Shown piece after piece: positions 33,758 through 44,929 of a stretch of DNA of 64,000 nucleotides. The notes beneath the pieces were generated by a model. It saw nothing but the letters and a program-made list of their open reading frames with translations, was not told the DNA's origin and ran no database searches. The stretch's first letter is position 1, and every line of letters starts with the position of its first letter. Source of the stretch: Trichobilharzia szidati (taxonomy: Eukaryota; Platyhelminthes; Trematoda; Strigeidida; Schistosomatidae); the NCBI GenBank assembly GCA_944472155.2, contig OX235271.1, forward strand, positions 94,067,256-94,131,255, written 5' to 3'. The translations under genes were made by a program, and so were the position numbers.

Positions 33758-34225
33758 ACTGATCACTGCTAGAGAAGCACTGACGACCACAGGGTAATGG
33801 TTATCTGCTTCGTTCTTCTTTGAGACTCTTTAACAGTCCGCACCCCCATCAAGGATCGGACCAAGAACCCTCAGTTTACAAGGCGGGCTCGTAGACCATT
33901 CAGTCACTGGGACGGAATCCAGTGACCCATCAGTTCTAACTTCTACAAATTCGCGGTATACAGCGCGACAAACCAGCCAGTGTCATCGGCAAGTACCTGT
34001 CGTCATACCCTACTTAGTGGACCCCACTGATTAGCATCGATGGACCATTGCGTACCATCACACTGGATAAATGGTCAACTAACTCGCCTCGTAACCCGAT
34101 CAGTCCCAAACAAAAATAAAAAACTGTCTACTACATTCTGGCTCTCAATGGATCTCTAACTGAACTCAATTCCTCATCAATCTTGAAATCGATCGAATCC
34201 CTGCAAAAAAAACACTTGAAAATAT
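33758..34225. repeat. Family A/A2 SINE inverted pair, old
   Basis: Minus part 33758-34045 (CATTCAGTCACTGGGACGGA, TTACAAGGCGGGCTCGTAG, AATTCGCGGTATACAGCGCG) and plus part 34050-34225 (CCAAACAAAAATAAAAAACTG, ATCGAATCCCTGCAAA). Heavily diverged. Confidence 0.7.
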
Positions 34226-34261
34226 TTGTCAGGCGTGAAGTATATATATATATATCAGCTG

Positions 34262-34990
34262 GCTTGGAGTAACAAGTTCAAACATGACTCTTGGAATGTG
34301 TATTCTGACTACTGACTATTCTGACATTCTCTATGGCTCTGAAACATGGCCAACACGAGTTGAAGACATAAAAAGGTTGACTGTTTTGATCGTAGATGTC
34401 AACGATCTCTTTCTCACGTCAGGTGGTATAATAAGGTAAGTAACGTTGACGTTAAGCGTAGAGTGTTGGGCAAAGAGGGAAAATCAATCGAAGAGGCTAT
34501 AAAGTTACATAGATTGAGATGGCTGGGTCACGTGCTGTGCATGCCTAACCATTGCCTCCCCCCGACCGGCATTACTAGCTGATATGGGTGCAGGTTGGAA
34601 AAGAGTAGGTTGTGGCCAAACAAAAACATGGCCTCATCAATCCATGAAATCCTTGACAGTTAAACTGAGTCAGGTAGGGAGATGCAAACTTCCAGGTTGG
34701 GGCCCGCCCTCGGAACTCTAAGAATCAATGGCTGGAGACCATAGCTGACATGGCTCAAAATCGTTGTCAATGGCTTACGCAGATGTATTCAGTCTCTGTA
34801 ATCTTTCATATTCCTTTCTACCATTACTCATTCTGTTTCACTCTTATACTTGTCAAAACTCTATTGATTCTCTTCACTCATTTTCTTGTCTACCTTTGTG
34901 TGCTACTTGGAACGTGGCAACTCGAACTGCTGCACTTCGGCGCCAAGTTCTATGTTGAATCCAGACAGAGACAGACTACTGATAGCAAAC
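34262..34990 (+). mobile_element. RTE/SR2-like retrotransposon, 3' part
   Basis: Plus strand: LYGSETWPTRVEDIKRL-like start near 34330, [36 protein letters not shown], then the 3' untranslated part (CAGATGTATTCAGTCTCTG) and a CAGACAGAGACAGAC tail at 34963-34977. Frames broken. Confidence 0.88.
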
Positions 34991-35580
34991 ATTTCGAATG
35001 GATATAAGCTGTTACCTTCATTACAAATTCAACCAAGAAAACAATTCTCATTTGATAAATATTTCCTCTGTCGTGTAAGTACTCATTGTCTGACAAAATA
35101 TAACTTGCTTAAAGTTTATCTAATTTTTAACATATGTACTAAGGGATAAATTAGAGCAGTTGACAGTAGTTACTAGTAAACAAACGCTTCCGTCAATGTT
35201 TACGTATACATTTTTAGATTTTCTTGATTTTTGAAGTGAACTTTCTCACATTTCATACTACACATGTTGAACTTAGAGGACATTTTGCAATCGCTTAACA
35301 TTTCCGAAGGAAAGAAAAAACAATTAACTAAGCATACTAAAACAGTTGGAAAATTGATATTGTAAAGCAGTAAGCGAGCACTAATCACAATAAAGGTCAC
35401 CTTTAATAATTAAATTTATTTGCAGTTAAAAAAAACGAAGGATCAAATAGAAATATGAACCATGAATGTAAAGTTCTGCATCGATAATTCAGTCAGTCAG
35501 AGCCACAACTCCATAACATAGGAAAATACACTTCGCCTCAGAACTCAAAATTACCATTTCCAACAAACATTATTTGGGTA
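34991..35580. other. Intron, nothing recognised
   Basis: AT-rich; no supported feature. Confidence 0.45.
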
Positions 35581-35584
35581 CTAA

Positions 35585-36150
35585 TTTATGGGGATTTTAT
35601 TGATTGGTTAGAGGATTCAACCATAGGCTGACATTGGTTAGAGAACCATTGGAAAACTAGAAGTACAGGACGGTCGTTTCGTTCTAGTTTGGGACTCTTC
35701 ATCTCAACGCATCCACTGGGGTTCGAACCCAGGACTTTCTGGTTACAAGGTGAGCTCGTAGACCATTAAGCAACCGGGACCCCATCCAACGGCCTACGAA
35801 TTACAACTTCTGCCAATTCACGACATAACGCGACCACCAGCCAATATCTTCGGCGAGTGTTTGTCCTCACGCCCGACCCACTATACCCTACTGGTCACGA
35901 CATTGGCTAGTGGTCACGCCATGTCGTGAATTGGCAGAAGTTGGAATCCATGGACCATTGGACTGGATTCCAGTGGCTTAATAGTCTACGAGCTCACCTT
36001 GTAACCAGAAGGTCCTGGGTTCGAAATCTCGTGGTGGGTGCGTACTGATGAAGCGTCCCAAATTAGGACGAGACAACTGTCTAGTACTCCCAAGTTTCCC
36101 AGTAGTTCTCTAATCGATGTCAACTCATGATGAAATCCTGTAACCGAAAA
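35585..36150. repeat. Family A SINE inverted dimer
   Basis: Minus copy 35585-35900 and plus copy 35900-36150 meeting head to head. Each has a hammerhead (about 35661-35710 minus; 36042-36087 plus) with ATGAAG cores (C3 to A) and otherwise readable GTCCC--GGAC helix II. An (AT)n follows near 36199-36211. Confidence 0.86.
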
Positions 36151-36765
36151 TTATTTGACAAGCAGTAACGTTGAGCATAATAAAGATATAAGTGAAATAT
36201 ATATATATATGCAGTTCGCTAAAAGTCAAAAAAACATCTGGTCCTTAGTCCTAGTCTCTTGAAAGTATAGATTTAGAGTGAGTGTAGTGTTAGGCTAAAG
36301 TAAGTCCTGACCGATGCAGTATTAATAGAATTCATATTATGAACACATAAACTGAATTCATTTAAATGATTCAGCAAACCTGGATTGCTCTTGCTGACTT
36401 AACAACAACAACAATATGGACTCCGTGTTTCTGTGTCACAACTGCAAATATACCGCTAGTAATTTCCAAGCACAAACTTGCAGTAACTACACTGCGGTTG
36501 CACCTCTTTATTCTAATTCTCAACCCAGAAACGATAAAATATCTCGAATTATATTTGACAACTCTTTCATTAAAATATATTGAATGAAACGCATTCATAA
36601 CCTGTGCTATGTAATGAATTCACTTTCAGGAGTCACACGACAACCTTCTCTCTATCTCGACTAACAAGAATTACAAATTTTAACATTATCTAATAAACAC
36701 ATAAATATTTTCATACAATATTTAGAATCAGTATACGCTTTTGTGAAAAATAGTACTGGAATCTG
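36151..36765. other. Intron, nothing recognised
   Basis: TA microsatellite and overlapping sense/antisense frames of about 75 codons without motifs. Confidence 0.45.
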
Positions 36766-36769
36766 ATTA

Positions 36770-38480
36770 TGGATTCAATTGAAAATGTCAACCTCGTAAA
36801 CAAAAAGATGGTCTCCCTAGACGTCGTCTCTCTGTTCACCGATGTTCCACTGACAGAAACTATATGCTTTCTGTGTGACTTCATCCAATGCAACAGCATA
36901 GATGTCGGCATACCGATCCATTATCTATAGGAGCTGTTACTACGTTGCACTTTCAACGTCTACTTCAGATTCAACGATGAAATCTACAAGCGAACAGATG
37001 GCGTAGCAATGGGCTCTCCACTCGGACCACTTCTAGCCGACTGTTTTATGACCAACCTCGAAAACAACTCCTTATCATCAACTATCAATGACCTTCATCT
37101 CTACAAGAGATACATTGGTGATACTTTCATCATTTGTGATCAGAACCTGGACCTTGAAAACTTACTTCAAATCTTTAACAAAGCCCACCCAAACATCGAT
37201 TTTACACTTGAGACTGAATCAGACGGGATGTTCCACTTCCTCGACGTCCATCTGACAAGAAACGACAACAACTCTTTGAAAAGGTCTATATACAAAAAGC
37301 CTACATGGAATGGACAATTCATCAACTTTCAAAGTTTCGTGCCCCTAAGCAGAAAGAGGAACCTGATATACACTCTTTCCTAGAGGATTCGGAAGATATG
37401 CAGCGAGGAGCTGATTGATGAAGAACTGAGTAATCTCCGAAAAACCCTGATGGAAAACGGTTTCCCGCCCAGGTTCATAGACAAGAATCTCACATCTAAG
37501 AAGACTTCCGAACAAGTCCAATCCGTTCCAAAGAAAATACTTCTGCTTAATCTAGAATTCAAAGGTGATATTGAAGCAGAAATCCTTCGCAAACGCCTCT
37601 CCAAATCGCTGAGGAAAACATACTTCGCCGCGAGCCTACGACTGACGTCTTCCTGCAAGAAACTGTTCAACCAGAACGCGAAAGACAAGTTGTCGCATTG
37701 GGTCACTTCAACGTGCATATACCAGTTTACTTGCTCTTGCGGAGCTGAGTACATCGGCCGTACCATGCGCCAACTTGAAAAACGCGCTCGCGAACACTAC
37801 CTAGCCTGGCTAGTAAAAGGAGACCAAAAGCGTGTATACAATTCAGTGACAAAACATCTGGTCAACTCAGGACATTCAGCGCCTTTCGAAAAATCCTTCA
37901 AAGTAATATACAAGATTCAACCAAACCTATAAAAGGGAGTGAAATCAAGACATCAGGGCATAGCCGAGGCAATAGCTATCCAAAAGCTCAAACCCACTCT
38001 TTGTATCTAAAAGAAATACGTCAAATCCCTGTCCCTACCATGGCCATCATAAACAGTTAAAATGTTTTTAGTAATGACCATCCCATTGCCTTTCTTACCT
38101 AAATTTCCTGTTTATTCATGTAAGTTTTTCTTAATCTCTGTCTACACTACCATATTTTCATATCCACACTTCGTGTTTATTTTGTCATTTCACTATTTCT
38201 ACGTATTTAATCCCTGATTGCATAAACAAGTATTCATCACATTAGTTTTTTATCCAAACATCCTGTCTATTTTGTTATTTCTACATTGCACAACGTCAAT
38301 CATCTTAGTTATTATAATGCTACTTTGTTCGAGTTTTATCCGTCCCCTTGTTTATTATGACATTCTAATTCCTAATTGTAATTTTTATTAATTTGACCCT
38401 TAACCGGAAATTATTCTGGAACTTTCCAATCCATTTGATATAAATACACGAATGTACAGCCTAGATGATGACCTCGTCGA
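36770..38480 (+). mobile_element. Penelope-like element (family F), RT to GIY-YIG, with stops
   Basis: Plus strand: KKMVSLDVVSLFTDVPL (RT motif A), GVAMGSPLGPLLADCFM, then HLYKRYIGDTFIICDQ (YxDD box reads YIGD, first catalytic Asp lost), FLDVHLTRNDNNSLKRS, NGFPPRFIDKN, CIYQFTCSCGAEYIGRTMRQ (GIY-YIG with CxC), HLVNSGH, SLSLPWPS. In-frame stops at about 36929, 37381 and 37930. 3' untranslated part to about 38480. A dead but long copy. Confidence 0.9.
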
Positions 38481-38644
38481 AAAGAAAATTTTCTTCGCTA
38501 CAACTGTCTTTTTATTCCCTATAATCTGATTGTTCTAAAATATCGAGAAATAAGACGTATGAATTCCTAACTCCTTACTAGTTAAAAGTTGAATAATCGC
38601 CTACAGTCGTATCAAACAGTGGCTTAACTTGACTAATAATTTTT

Positions 38645-39090
38645 TTCAGATTTGATCAAGAGCCGACATCGGTTAGAGAAACACTGAAAACTAGGGAATA
38701 CTGAAAAGCTATTTCGTCTTATTTTAGAACTGATGTTGTGGCGCGCTTGCTACTGATAACATTTATCAGCAGTATATAAAGAGACGTTCTTCGGCATAAA
38801 ATTATCAAATAGCACGGAGATACATTTGATGTCAGAGAAAGTGAAATGATACAGCTTTGTACAGATACATGGGAGACGTGAAAAGAACGCAAAGAAACAC
38901 AATATGAAGGAAAGCCAAAAGTATCACAAAACGAAGATCTGTGCAAAGTACATAATGCAACTATATAGAGACACAAATTTCCAAATAAACATTCCTTTAC
39001 CAAGTCTTTCATCTTCTAGCGTTACAATGCCATAGCTCATGATCAGACTTGAAGCCAATCAAATCCTTGCAAACCAACACTTAAAAAGTT
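38645..39090. repeat. Family A inverted tails around an LTR-like repeat
   Basis: 38645-38735 is a minus tail and hammerhead scrap (GAGCCGACATCGGTTAGAG); 39030-39090 is a plus tail (GCTCATGATCAGACTTGAAG, AATCCTTGCAAACCAACAC). The LTR-like block shared with 13790-14136 (38735-39030, ending AGCGTTACA) lies exactly between them. Confidence 0.65.
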
Positions 39091-39194
39091 TTTTTTCTTA
39101 ACAACAAACTATGTTACAGAGCATTGTATTACACACAAAATAGTTTGAACTGTTATATTATTAAATTGAATACAAATCAAACTGTCTCGCTTAC

Positions 39195-39261
39195 TTTCTG
39201 ATATGTCATGATCAGCTGGACTGCAGGAAGCCCATAGAAAATGGATATAATAATTAAATAC
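39195..39261 (-). CDS. sid-1: SID-1-like exon: transmembrane helix 2
   Basis: A 67-nt exon: acceptor CTCTATAG, donor GTAAGC. After the completing G it reads YLIIISIFYGLPAVQLIMTY then QK. The FY-LP-VQL-TYQ pattern is a conserved SIDT signature of helix 2. Phase 2 in, phase 0 out. The intron upstream is over 12 kb and holds RTE, PLE and SINE copies. Confidence 0.9.
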
Positions 39262-39413
39262 CTATAGAGTTAAGAGAAATAAAACTGCCATTAATATTAT
39301 TATTATTATTATAAAAGACTGATTTCTAATTTGATCTGTTACAAGTATAAAACTAAATAAAGTAAAAATGATAATCAATGAATCCTTTGGTAGATTTAAG
39401 AAGGAGAAATAAA

Positions 39414-40090
39414 AGTTACATCAATTCAACCAATTAATGTACAATAGAAGAGTTGACTGAAGGCTTCATCGAATACATTCTTCTTATTCTAACAAAGACG
39501 ATATAATCCAATGTCGTGGTTTCAGTGGAATTACCCAATCTGTGATGAGTAGTACGCTTTAAGTACATGATTAGCCTTCATGTTATAAGGAAGAAACTAA
39601 TAGTAAAGGAAGAATAATTACGTCAACGATATTTTTTTCTTCACGTTCCCCAGTGGAACATAGGGCTTCAAGCTAGTGGTTTGAAGTTTCTGTAGCAGTG
39701 TTTATTTTTACAGAATGGGGTTGCTAGCCTCATGCCCAACTTTTCCTCTTCACCAGCATTATTTCCGGCTTAGCGAGGTAAAGGAGTGCGTGGGCCGGGG
39801 ATCGAACCCCGGACCACGTGCACGGTCAGCGAGCGTCCTAACCGCTATGCCACCGACGCTACGTTATGTCAATTCAACCAATTAATATACAATGGAAGAG
39901 TTGGCTGAAGGCTTCATCAAATACATTTTTCTTATTCTACCAAAGATGATATAATCCACTGTCACGGTTTCAGTGAAATTACGCAATCTGTGATGAGTAG
40001 TATGCTGTAACTACATGATTAGCCTTCATGTTATAAGGAAATATCAATGAAGAAATTACTTGTAAAGGAAGAATAATTACATCAACGATA
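39414..40090. repeat. Direct duplication of about 220 bp flanking a family B SINE
   Basis: 39414-39631 and 39863-40090 are direct copies (both start near TCAATTCAACCAATTAAT, both contain ATGATTAGCCTTCATGTTAT and end near TCAACGATA) at roughly 90 percent identity by eye; the second has a short insertion near 40045. The minus SINE 39640-39860 occupies the junction. Confidence 0.85.
39640..39860 (-). repeat. Family B SINE
   Basis: Minus copy: CACGTTCCCCAGTGGAACAT, CCAACTTTTCCTCTTCACC, GGGGATCGAACCCCGGACC and CCGCTATGCCACCGACGC. Confidence 0.9.
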
Positions 40091-40296
40091 TAAGTGACTT
40101 CTTTCCAAAATCTAACAAATATAAAAATATTCAAAATGCAGCTGAATGTTGATTATTGCTTAGAACAGATTCAGGAAAAATGATCACAAAGATTTTCAGT
40201 TCAGTTTTGAAATGGAATGACCTTTTTTCATCTACATATTCTTAGCCCAGAAATCTTTTTTGTGCTTAACAATTCTATCTGTCAAGGGAATGCTTC

Positions 40297-40505
40297 GGTG
40301 GCTCAGCCGCAGAATGCATGTGGTTCGACGTCCGATCCCCGGCCAACGCACTCTTAAACCTCTATAATTCGGTTATAAGACCGGTAAAAAGGGAAAGGTT
40401 GGGCATGGGACCAGCAACCCCACCCTGTTACTGAAAATTCAAAAGTCTAGATTGTAGCTCTGTATTCCTTTGGGGACGTAAAGGAATATAATAATAATAA
40501 ATAAA
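40297..40505 (+). repeat. Family B SINE, diverged
   Basis: Plus copy: TCGGTGGCTCAGCCGC, GATCCCCGGCCAACGCACTC, GGTTGGGCATGGGACCAGC, then (AATA)n. The head has a deletion. Confidence 0.75.
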
Positions 40506-40514
40506 TAATGTCAC

Positions 40515-40870
40515 CAAAATAGTGACACTACTCGACTTTCATAGTCGAAAGTTTCCACGATGTTTCATCTTTTGATCCTCATGTTTCACTTATGATCACG
40601 GGACTCCTAAGCAGTTGGTTCCCCTGAACCCTTCAACCAGGCATCGAACCCAAGACCTTCAGATTATGAGGTCAATACATGGAATCTAATTCCCTATGAC
40701 TTTTAACTTCTGTCAGTACGTAATTTTCATCACTACCACCAGCTAATGTTCTCGGGGAATATTTGTCCCCACAGTGGACCTGATCGCCACTCCTCACTAG
40801 AACTCCAAGATACTTCGTCCTGCAATTAGTTACTAGTGAGCAACAGAATAAATTTTAGGTGTTCGTTTTG
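40515..40870 (-). repeat. Family A/A2 SINE, minus, very old
   Basis: AACCAGGCATCGAACCCAAG (B box), CTTCTGTCAGTACGTAATTT, CTCACTAGAACTCCAAGATA and TTAGTTACTAGTGAGCAACA keep the order of the 18.4 kb minus copy. Confidence 0.6.
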
Positions 40871-41265
40871 GTCACCTGACTTAGTGTGCCTTTCTTACAG
40901 TATAACAAATTAAAACGAACTCTAAACGTCTGTTTAAATTTCTGCATTGATTTTTCACTCGCTTAGTCATTTTGACTCAAAGCATATCACAATTAAAGTC
41001 ATAGAATGGAATGATTGAGAGGTAGTATCCAGTAGAAGAAAGCTTTAAAATTTAATCAACTGGTTTTTTTCTGTGAAACAAAAAATCGTATGTTTGGTGA
41101 CAAATTCACCAAACTACCACTAATTAACTTCATTCATTCTACTTTGATTGCTTTAAATAGTTGTATTTACCAACAAGTCTGTAGACGAAGTTCCTTTTTC
41201 CTGCATATGAAAAAAGTGACAGAATTAAATGCTACTTTTAATTTGAAACTAGGTGGAAACTAATT
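40871..41265. other. Intron, nothing confirmed
   Basis: A 30-nt acceptor/donor pair on the minus strand (41171-41200) was considered and rejected as an exon. No repeat recognised. Confidence 0.45.
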
Positions 41266-41267
41266 TC

Positions 41268-41590
41268 ATGTGTTCAGTCTTTCTTTTGGTGTAGACTGAA
41301 TTCCATTGGTGCGTCGGTGGCACAGTGGTTAGGACTCTCGCCGACCATGCACATGGTCCGGCGTTCGATCCCCTGCCGGCGCACACCCGATATCTATGGT
41401 CGGCCTGTAAATTTGGGCTACCGATATCCATGCTGAAAATTCCATACTTGTACTGAAAATACGGTGTGGAATCAAGCTGTAATCAAAATAAAAAAATTTT
41501 AAAAAAATAAAAAATAAATTAAAAAAATTTTGCAGTGTGACCACCATGCCGATCACCTTCAACCATCTAACAATCGAATATTTCCCTCGG
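41268..41590 (+). repeat. Family C scrap split by a family B SINE variant
   Basis: TTTCTTTTGGTGTAGACTG--ATTCCATTGG is a family C end; at 41312 a tRNA-like head (GTCGGTGGCACAGTGGTTAG, GGCGTTCGATCCCCTGCCGG) begins, followed by a body unlike other B copies (CCGATATCTATGGTCGGC) and an A-rich tail; family C-like text resumes near 41530. Confidence 0.7.
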
Positions 41591-41959
41591 GTCACACTTT
41601 AGGAAATGCAAATACAATTACAAATAGACACATTAGACATTTTGTTGAGATTGCGTCTCTCATACAACTTTGTCCATTGTAGTATCAGTTAATTGTTTTA
41701 TGTGAGTTCTCTTTTGAAGCTTGCCATGAAAATTCTCTGAGTAAGGTTCTTTTTATATTTTGTAACACAATGTTGAGCGGGAATAAGGATGCCAAAGTTG
41801 CGCATGGACGTGGTGATCACACATAAAACTCCTATACACCAACAACACTAAACGACAGCTAACTATCCCCCCCCTTGTTCGTTCTACTTTAGACAGAACA
41901 CACGGCGCCGTAAGACGGAAAAGTGTGTTTAAGCATCAATATCTTTACAAAAGGAAATG

Positions 41960-41994
<35 letters not shown>

Positions 41995-42025
41995 TCGCCA
42001 ATGAAGTAGGGATGAGAAAGGATAC
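41591..42025. other. Intron with (TA)n microsatellite
   Basis: (TA)n at about 41960-41988; a C run near 41868. Otherwise nothing recognised. Confidence 0.55.
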
Positions 42026-42030
42026 CTACA

Positions 42031-43265
42031 TCTGTCTGTCTGTCTGTTTTCGACATAGAACTTTGCACAATATGTGCGGCAGTTCAAGTCGCCACACTCA
42101 ATGTAGCACACAAAGCAAGAGAATAAAGTAGAATAAATGCATAATATAGACTTTAAACAGAGGTGTGAGACAAAAAGAACAGTAATAACGAAGAACAAAA
42201 CAGTTTAATTGGAAATCATAAGTCACAAGGAGTGGATGCATCTGCGCCAGCAACTGAGAACGATTTTGAGCCATGTCACCAATTGTTTCCAACCATTGGT
42301 TTTTACCGTCTCTAGGACCCCAACCAGGAAGTTTACACCATCCTACTTGACCTAGACTAACTCTTGTAGATTTCATTGACTGGTGTCATGTTTTGGTTTG
42401 ACCGCCGCTAGCTCTTTTCCAGACTGACCGTATTATCAGCTAACATTGCACGTCGAGGAAGGCGATCGATGGCTAGGCATACGTAACACATGTCCTAACC
42501 ATCTCAGTCGATGTAGCTTCACAGCCTCGTCGATTGATTTCTCCTCCTTACCTGGTACTCGACGCCTAACCTCAATATTGCTCACTCGACTATACCACTT
42601 CACGTGGGAGACAGAACGCAGGCACCTATGATCAAAGACAGCTAGCAGGTTTTTCATGTCTTCCACTGTGAATGGCCAGGTCTAACAGCCAGCCATAAAG
42701 GAGGACGGAGCAGATTGACAAGCAGTACACCCACCCTTTGGTCGACAGCCGGCCGGATATCAAGTCTACACCAGAAACGGTGTAAACTGGCATATGCGAA
42801 ACTAGCCTTCTGTATCCGTTCTGAGATTTCGTCAGTGATCAACCCGCTGGCACTGGTTGATACAACTTCCCAATTAAGTTAAATGGTCAACACGCTCTAC
42901 CACTTCACTCCCTATTTCCAAGCTGGGTGTCAATGCAATCAAGTCCTGTACATCATCTTACATTTGGCGGGAGCGAATCGCATGCCAAACATTCGCAAAT
43001 TGCAGTTTAAGGTGTTCAGAAAACTCTGCATTTTGTCAGCGTCTTCACTTAGGAGGGAGGACTATATCATCTGCATATTCCAAGTCAACGAGATTATTCC
43101 CTGGTAACAAGTTAATCCCTGAGTCTCTAAAGTGAGTAACGGTTAAGTGATGAAATTGAATAGAAATGGGGATAGTGGGCATCCCTGACGGACACCAGTA
43201 GCTGTCACCACTTCAGATGACAACTCGCCGTAAGTCCTCACTTGGCTGCATGAGTACGAATAGAG
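42031..43265 (-). mobile_element. RTE/SR2-like retrotransposon, decayed RT to 3' end
   Basis: Minus strand: tail (TCTG)n at 42032-42047, 3' untranslated part, RRRVPGKEEKSIDEAVKLHR and [14 protein letters not shown] (42666-42436), SERIQKASFAYASLHRFWCR (42842-42654), then RT palm text near 43000-43260 antisense to VRQGCPLSPFLFN-like sequence. Frames broken. Confidence 0.88.
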
Positions 43266-43755
43266 TGCCTAACCCACATATCAGTTAGACACTGATTATT
43301 TAGCCAATCGATATTTAAATATATCAACCAGGAATAATAGCTTAATTAGTATAGCTTGAAAAGAAAGAATCAAAGGTAGTCGCTGACACATTATTCTAAA
43401 ATACTTTTATATTCTAATTATTAAGAAAAAGCAGGAATTTCATAATATGACCTTAAGAAGTAAGCTCAAGATCAATTTCTAAGGTAATAAATTTCATAGT
43501 GATTAGGAAACCCAAAGAACAGAAAAAAAACTTTTTTTCAATGAATGATCAGTATGTAGATTAAAAAATTTCATGTTTGTGAAGTTTTGAAACATTGGCA
43601 TACTTAGAAGTAACACGTAACTGGGATTTGGTCTAAGCAAGCATGTAGCTGTTCGCTTCTGTGTTTCACACCAGTAGCGTTGAGCTTCAAAAACTGTAAA
43701 CATCTGGAATGAAGATATACGTTGTACTACTCTACTTTAGGGTGGACACCGTATT
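43266..43755. other. Intron, nothing recognised
   Basis: A minus frame 43703-43503 (TVFEAQRYWCETQKRTAT) does not match the SID-1 family or any element I know. Confidence 0.4.
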
Positions 43756-43761
43756 TACCTA

Positions 43762-44010
43762 TAGGTGCGTTAGTGGTTCCACTATAGAATGCTCGTCAAC
43801 CACGTACTTGGACCAAGGATCGACTCCTGGTTAACTCACTTCTACATGTCACCCAGTTTACTAGTCGACGAAAGCCCGGAAAAGAGAAAAGCTTGGGTGT
43901 GAGGATAGCAACAATCCCCTGTCGTGAAAACAGTACCACGGCTACTGAAACTTCAATGCTCTAGGCCTGAAGGCCTATTTTCCACTTAGAAAGAAAAGGG
44001 AGAAAAACAT
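43762..44010 (+). repeat. Family B SINE, diverged
   Basis: GGTGCGTTAGTGGTTCCAC, GGATCGACTCCTGGTTAACT, AGCTTGGGTGTGAGGATAGC, GCCTATTTTCCACTTAGAA follow the family order. Confidence 0.7.
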
Positions 44011-44825
44011 TGCATATATATGACACCTAAGATTTTACAATATTCATCAGGAAGTTGATCGGAGAACATCGCTTTAAAAGTGGTAAGAACAACCTCGCAA
44101 CTAACAGATTAGAAATCAAACTGATCGATAACGACATGAATTTTTTCTTAAGTACAGTTCCTGCTACTAAATGAGTTAACCGGATTTGTTCGCTGTCTGT
44201 TCTGATATGTAATGGTGTTTTCACCAACATTAGGTTAACACTGGCACAAAAAGAGAAAAATTAAATCATGGTACTTGTCGATGAGAGCCCATAGTCAATC
44301 TGAAATGTGTACAAAGATGCTGTTGCATTGGTTAATTTTTTAAGGGTTTAGAAATCTAAATATTGAGGTTGTAGATGGTAAGTCTGACGGTTATTTAATC
44401 GCCCCACTGAACCATCAAACATTACATTACTACTGTCTTGTACAACCCCCCCCCTCAGCGTAATATCGTACTAAACCACATGAAACTCCAACGTCCTATT
44501 GACGACTGACGATAATATCAACTGGTCACAAATCCAAATAGAGTATTTTCCTCTTGACCATTACTATATATGATAAGACATAATGCATTAATTATTTTTA
44601 TTATAAATTAAGGCCCACCTCATCGGAAAACTCCTTAGTAAACAGTTTTAATAGCCATAGATCTACAGGTAGGCCTAGTTGTTTCGGAAAATGAATTATG
44701 CTGATTCATTCGTGGTACTGTCATACAAAATTATCGCAAACGCTGAACATAACCGAAGCAGATCAATTCAAACTCATTCTGAGCTTCAGGCTATGACGTT
44801 TCCCCAGCCATTGTGTTGGTTACGC
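44011..44825. other. Intron, nothing confirmed
   Basis: A C run near 44447-44455. A small family B scrap follows at about 44830-44915. No other supported feature. Confidence 0.4.
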
Positions 44826-44929
44826 TGTAAGAAAGCTAAGGCTCTCACCCGATCCGGGTAGCGAACTAGGCGAGGTTAAGGAGTGAGTCGATTAGGAGTC
44901 AAACCTCGGACCATGGGTATGGTTCAGTC

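Noticed and set aside
38464..38481. ATGATGACCTCGTCGAAA near the 3' end of the 36.8 kb PLE as a hammerhead
   Set aside because: It resembles a degenerate core plus helix II, but C3, the 10.1-11.1 pair and any helix I partner are missing; too weak without other copies.
41171..41200. 30-nt acceptor/donor pair on the minus strand (EKGTSSTDLL) as a SID-1 exon
   Set aside because: Exon 51606-51679 exits in phase 2 and 39195-39261 needs phase 2, and the two join directly into a good helix 2 sequence; a phase 0 exon between them would break the frame.
41960..41988. Possible origin or regulatory element at the (TA)n tract
   Set aside because: Ordinary microsatellite next to a retroelement end; several similar tracts occur in the window.
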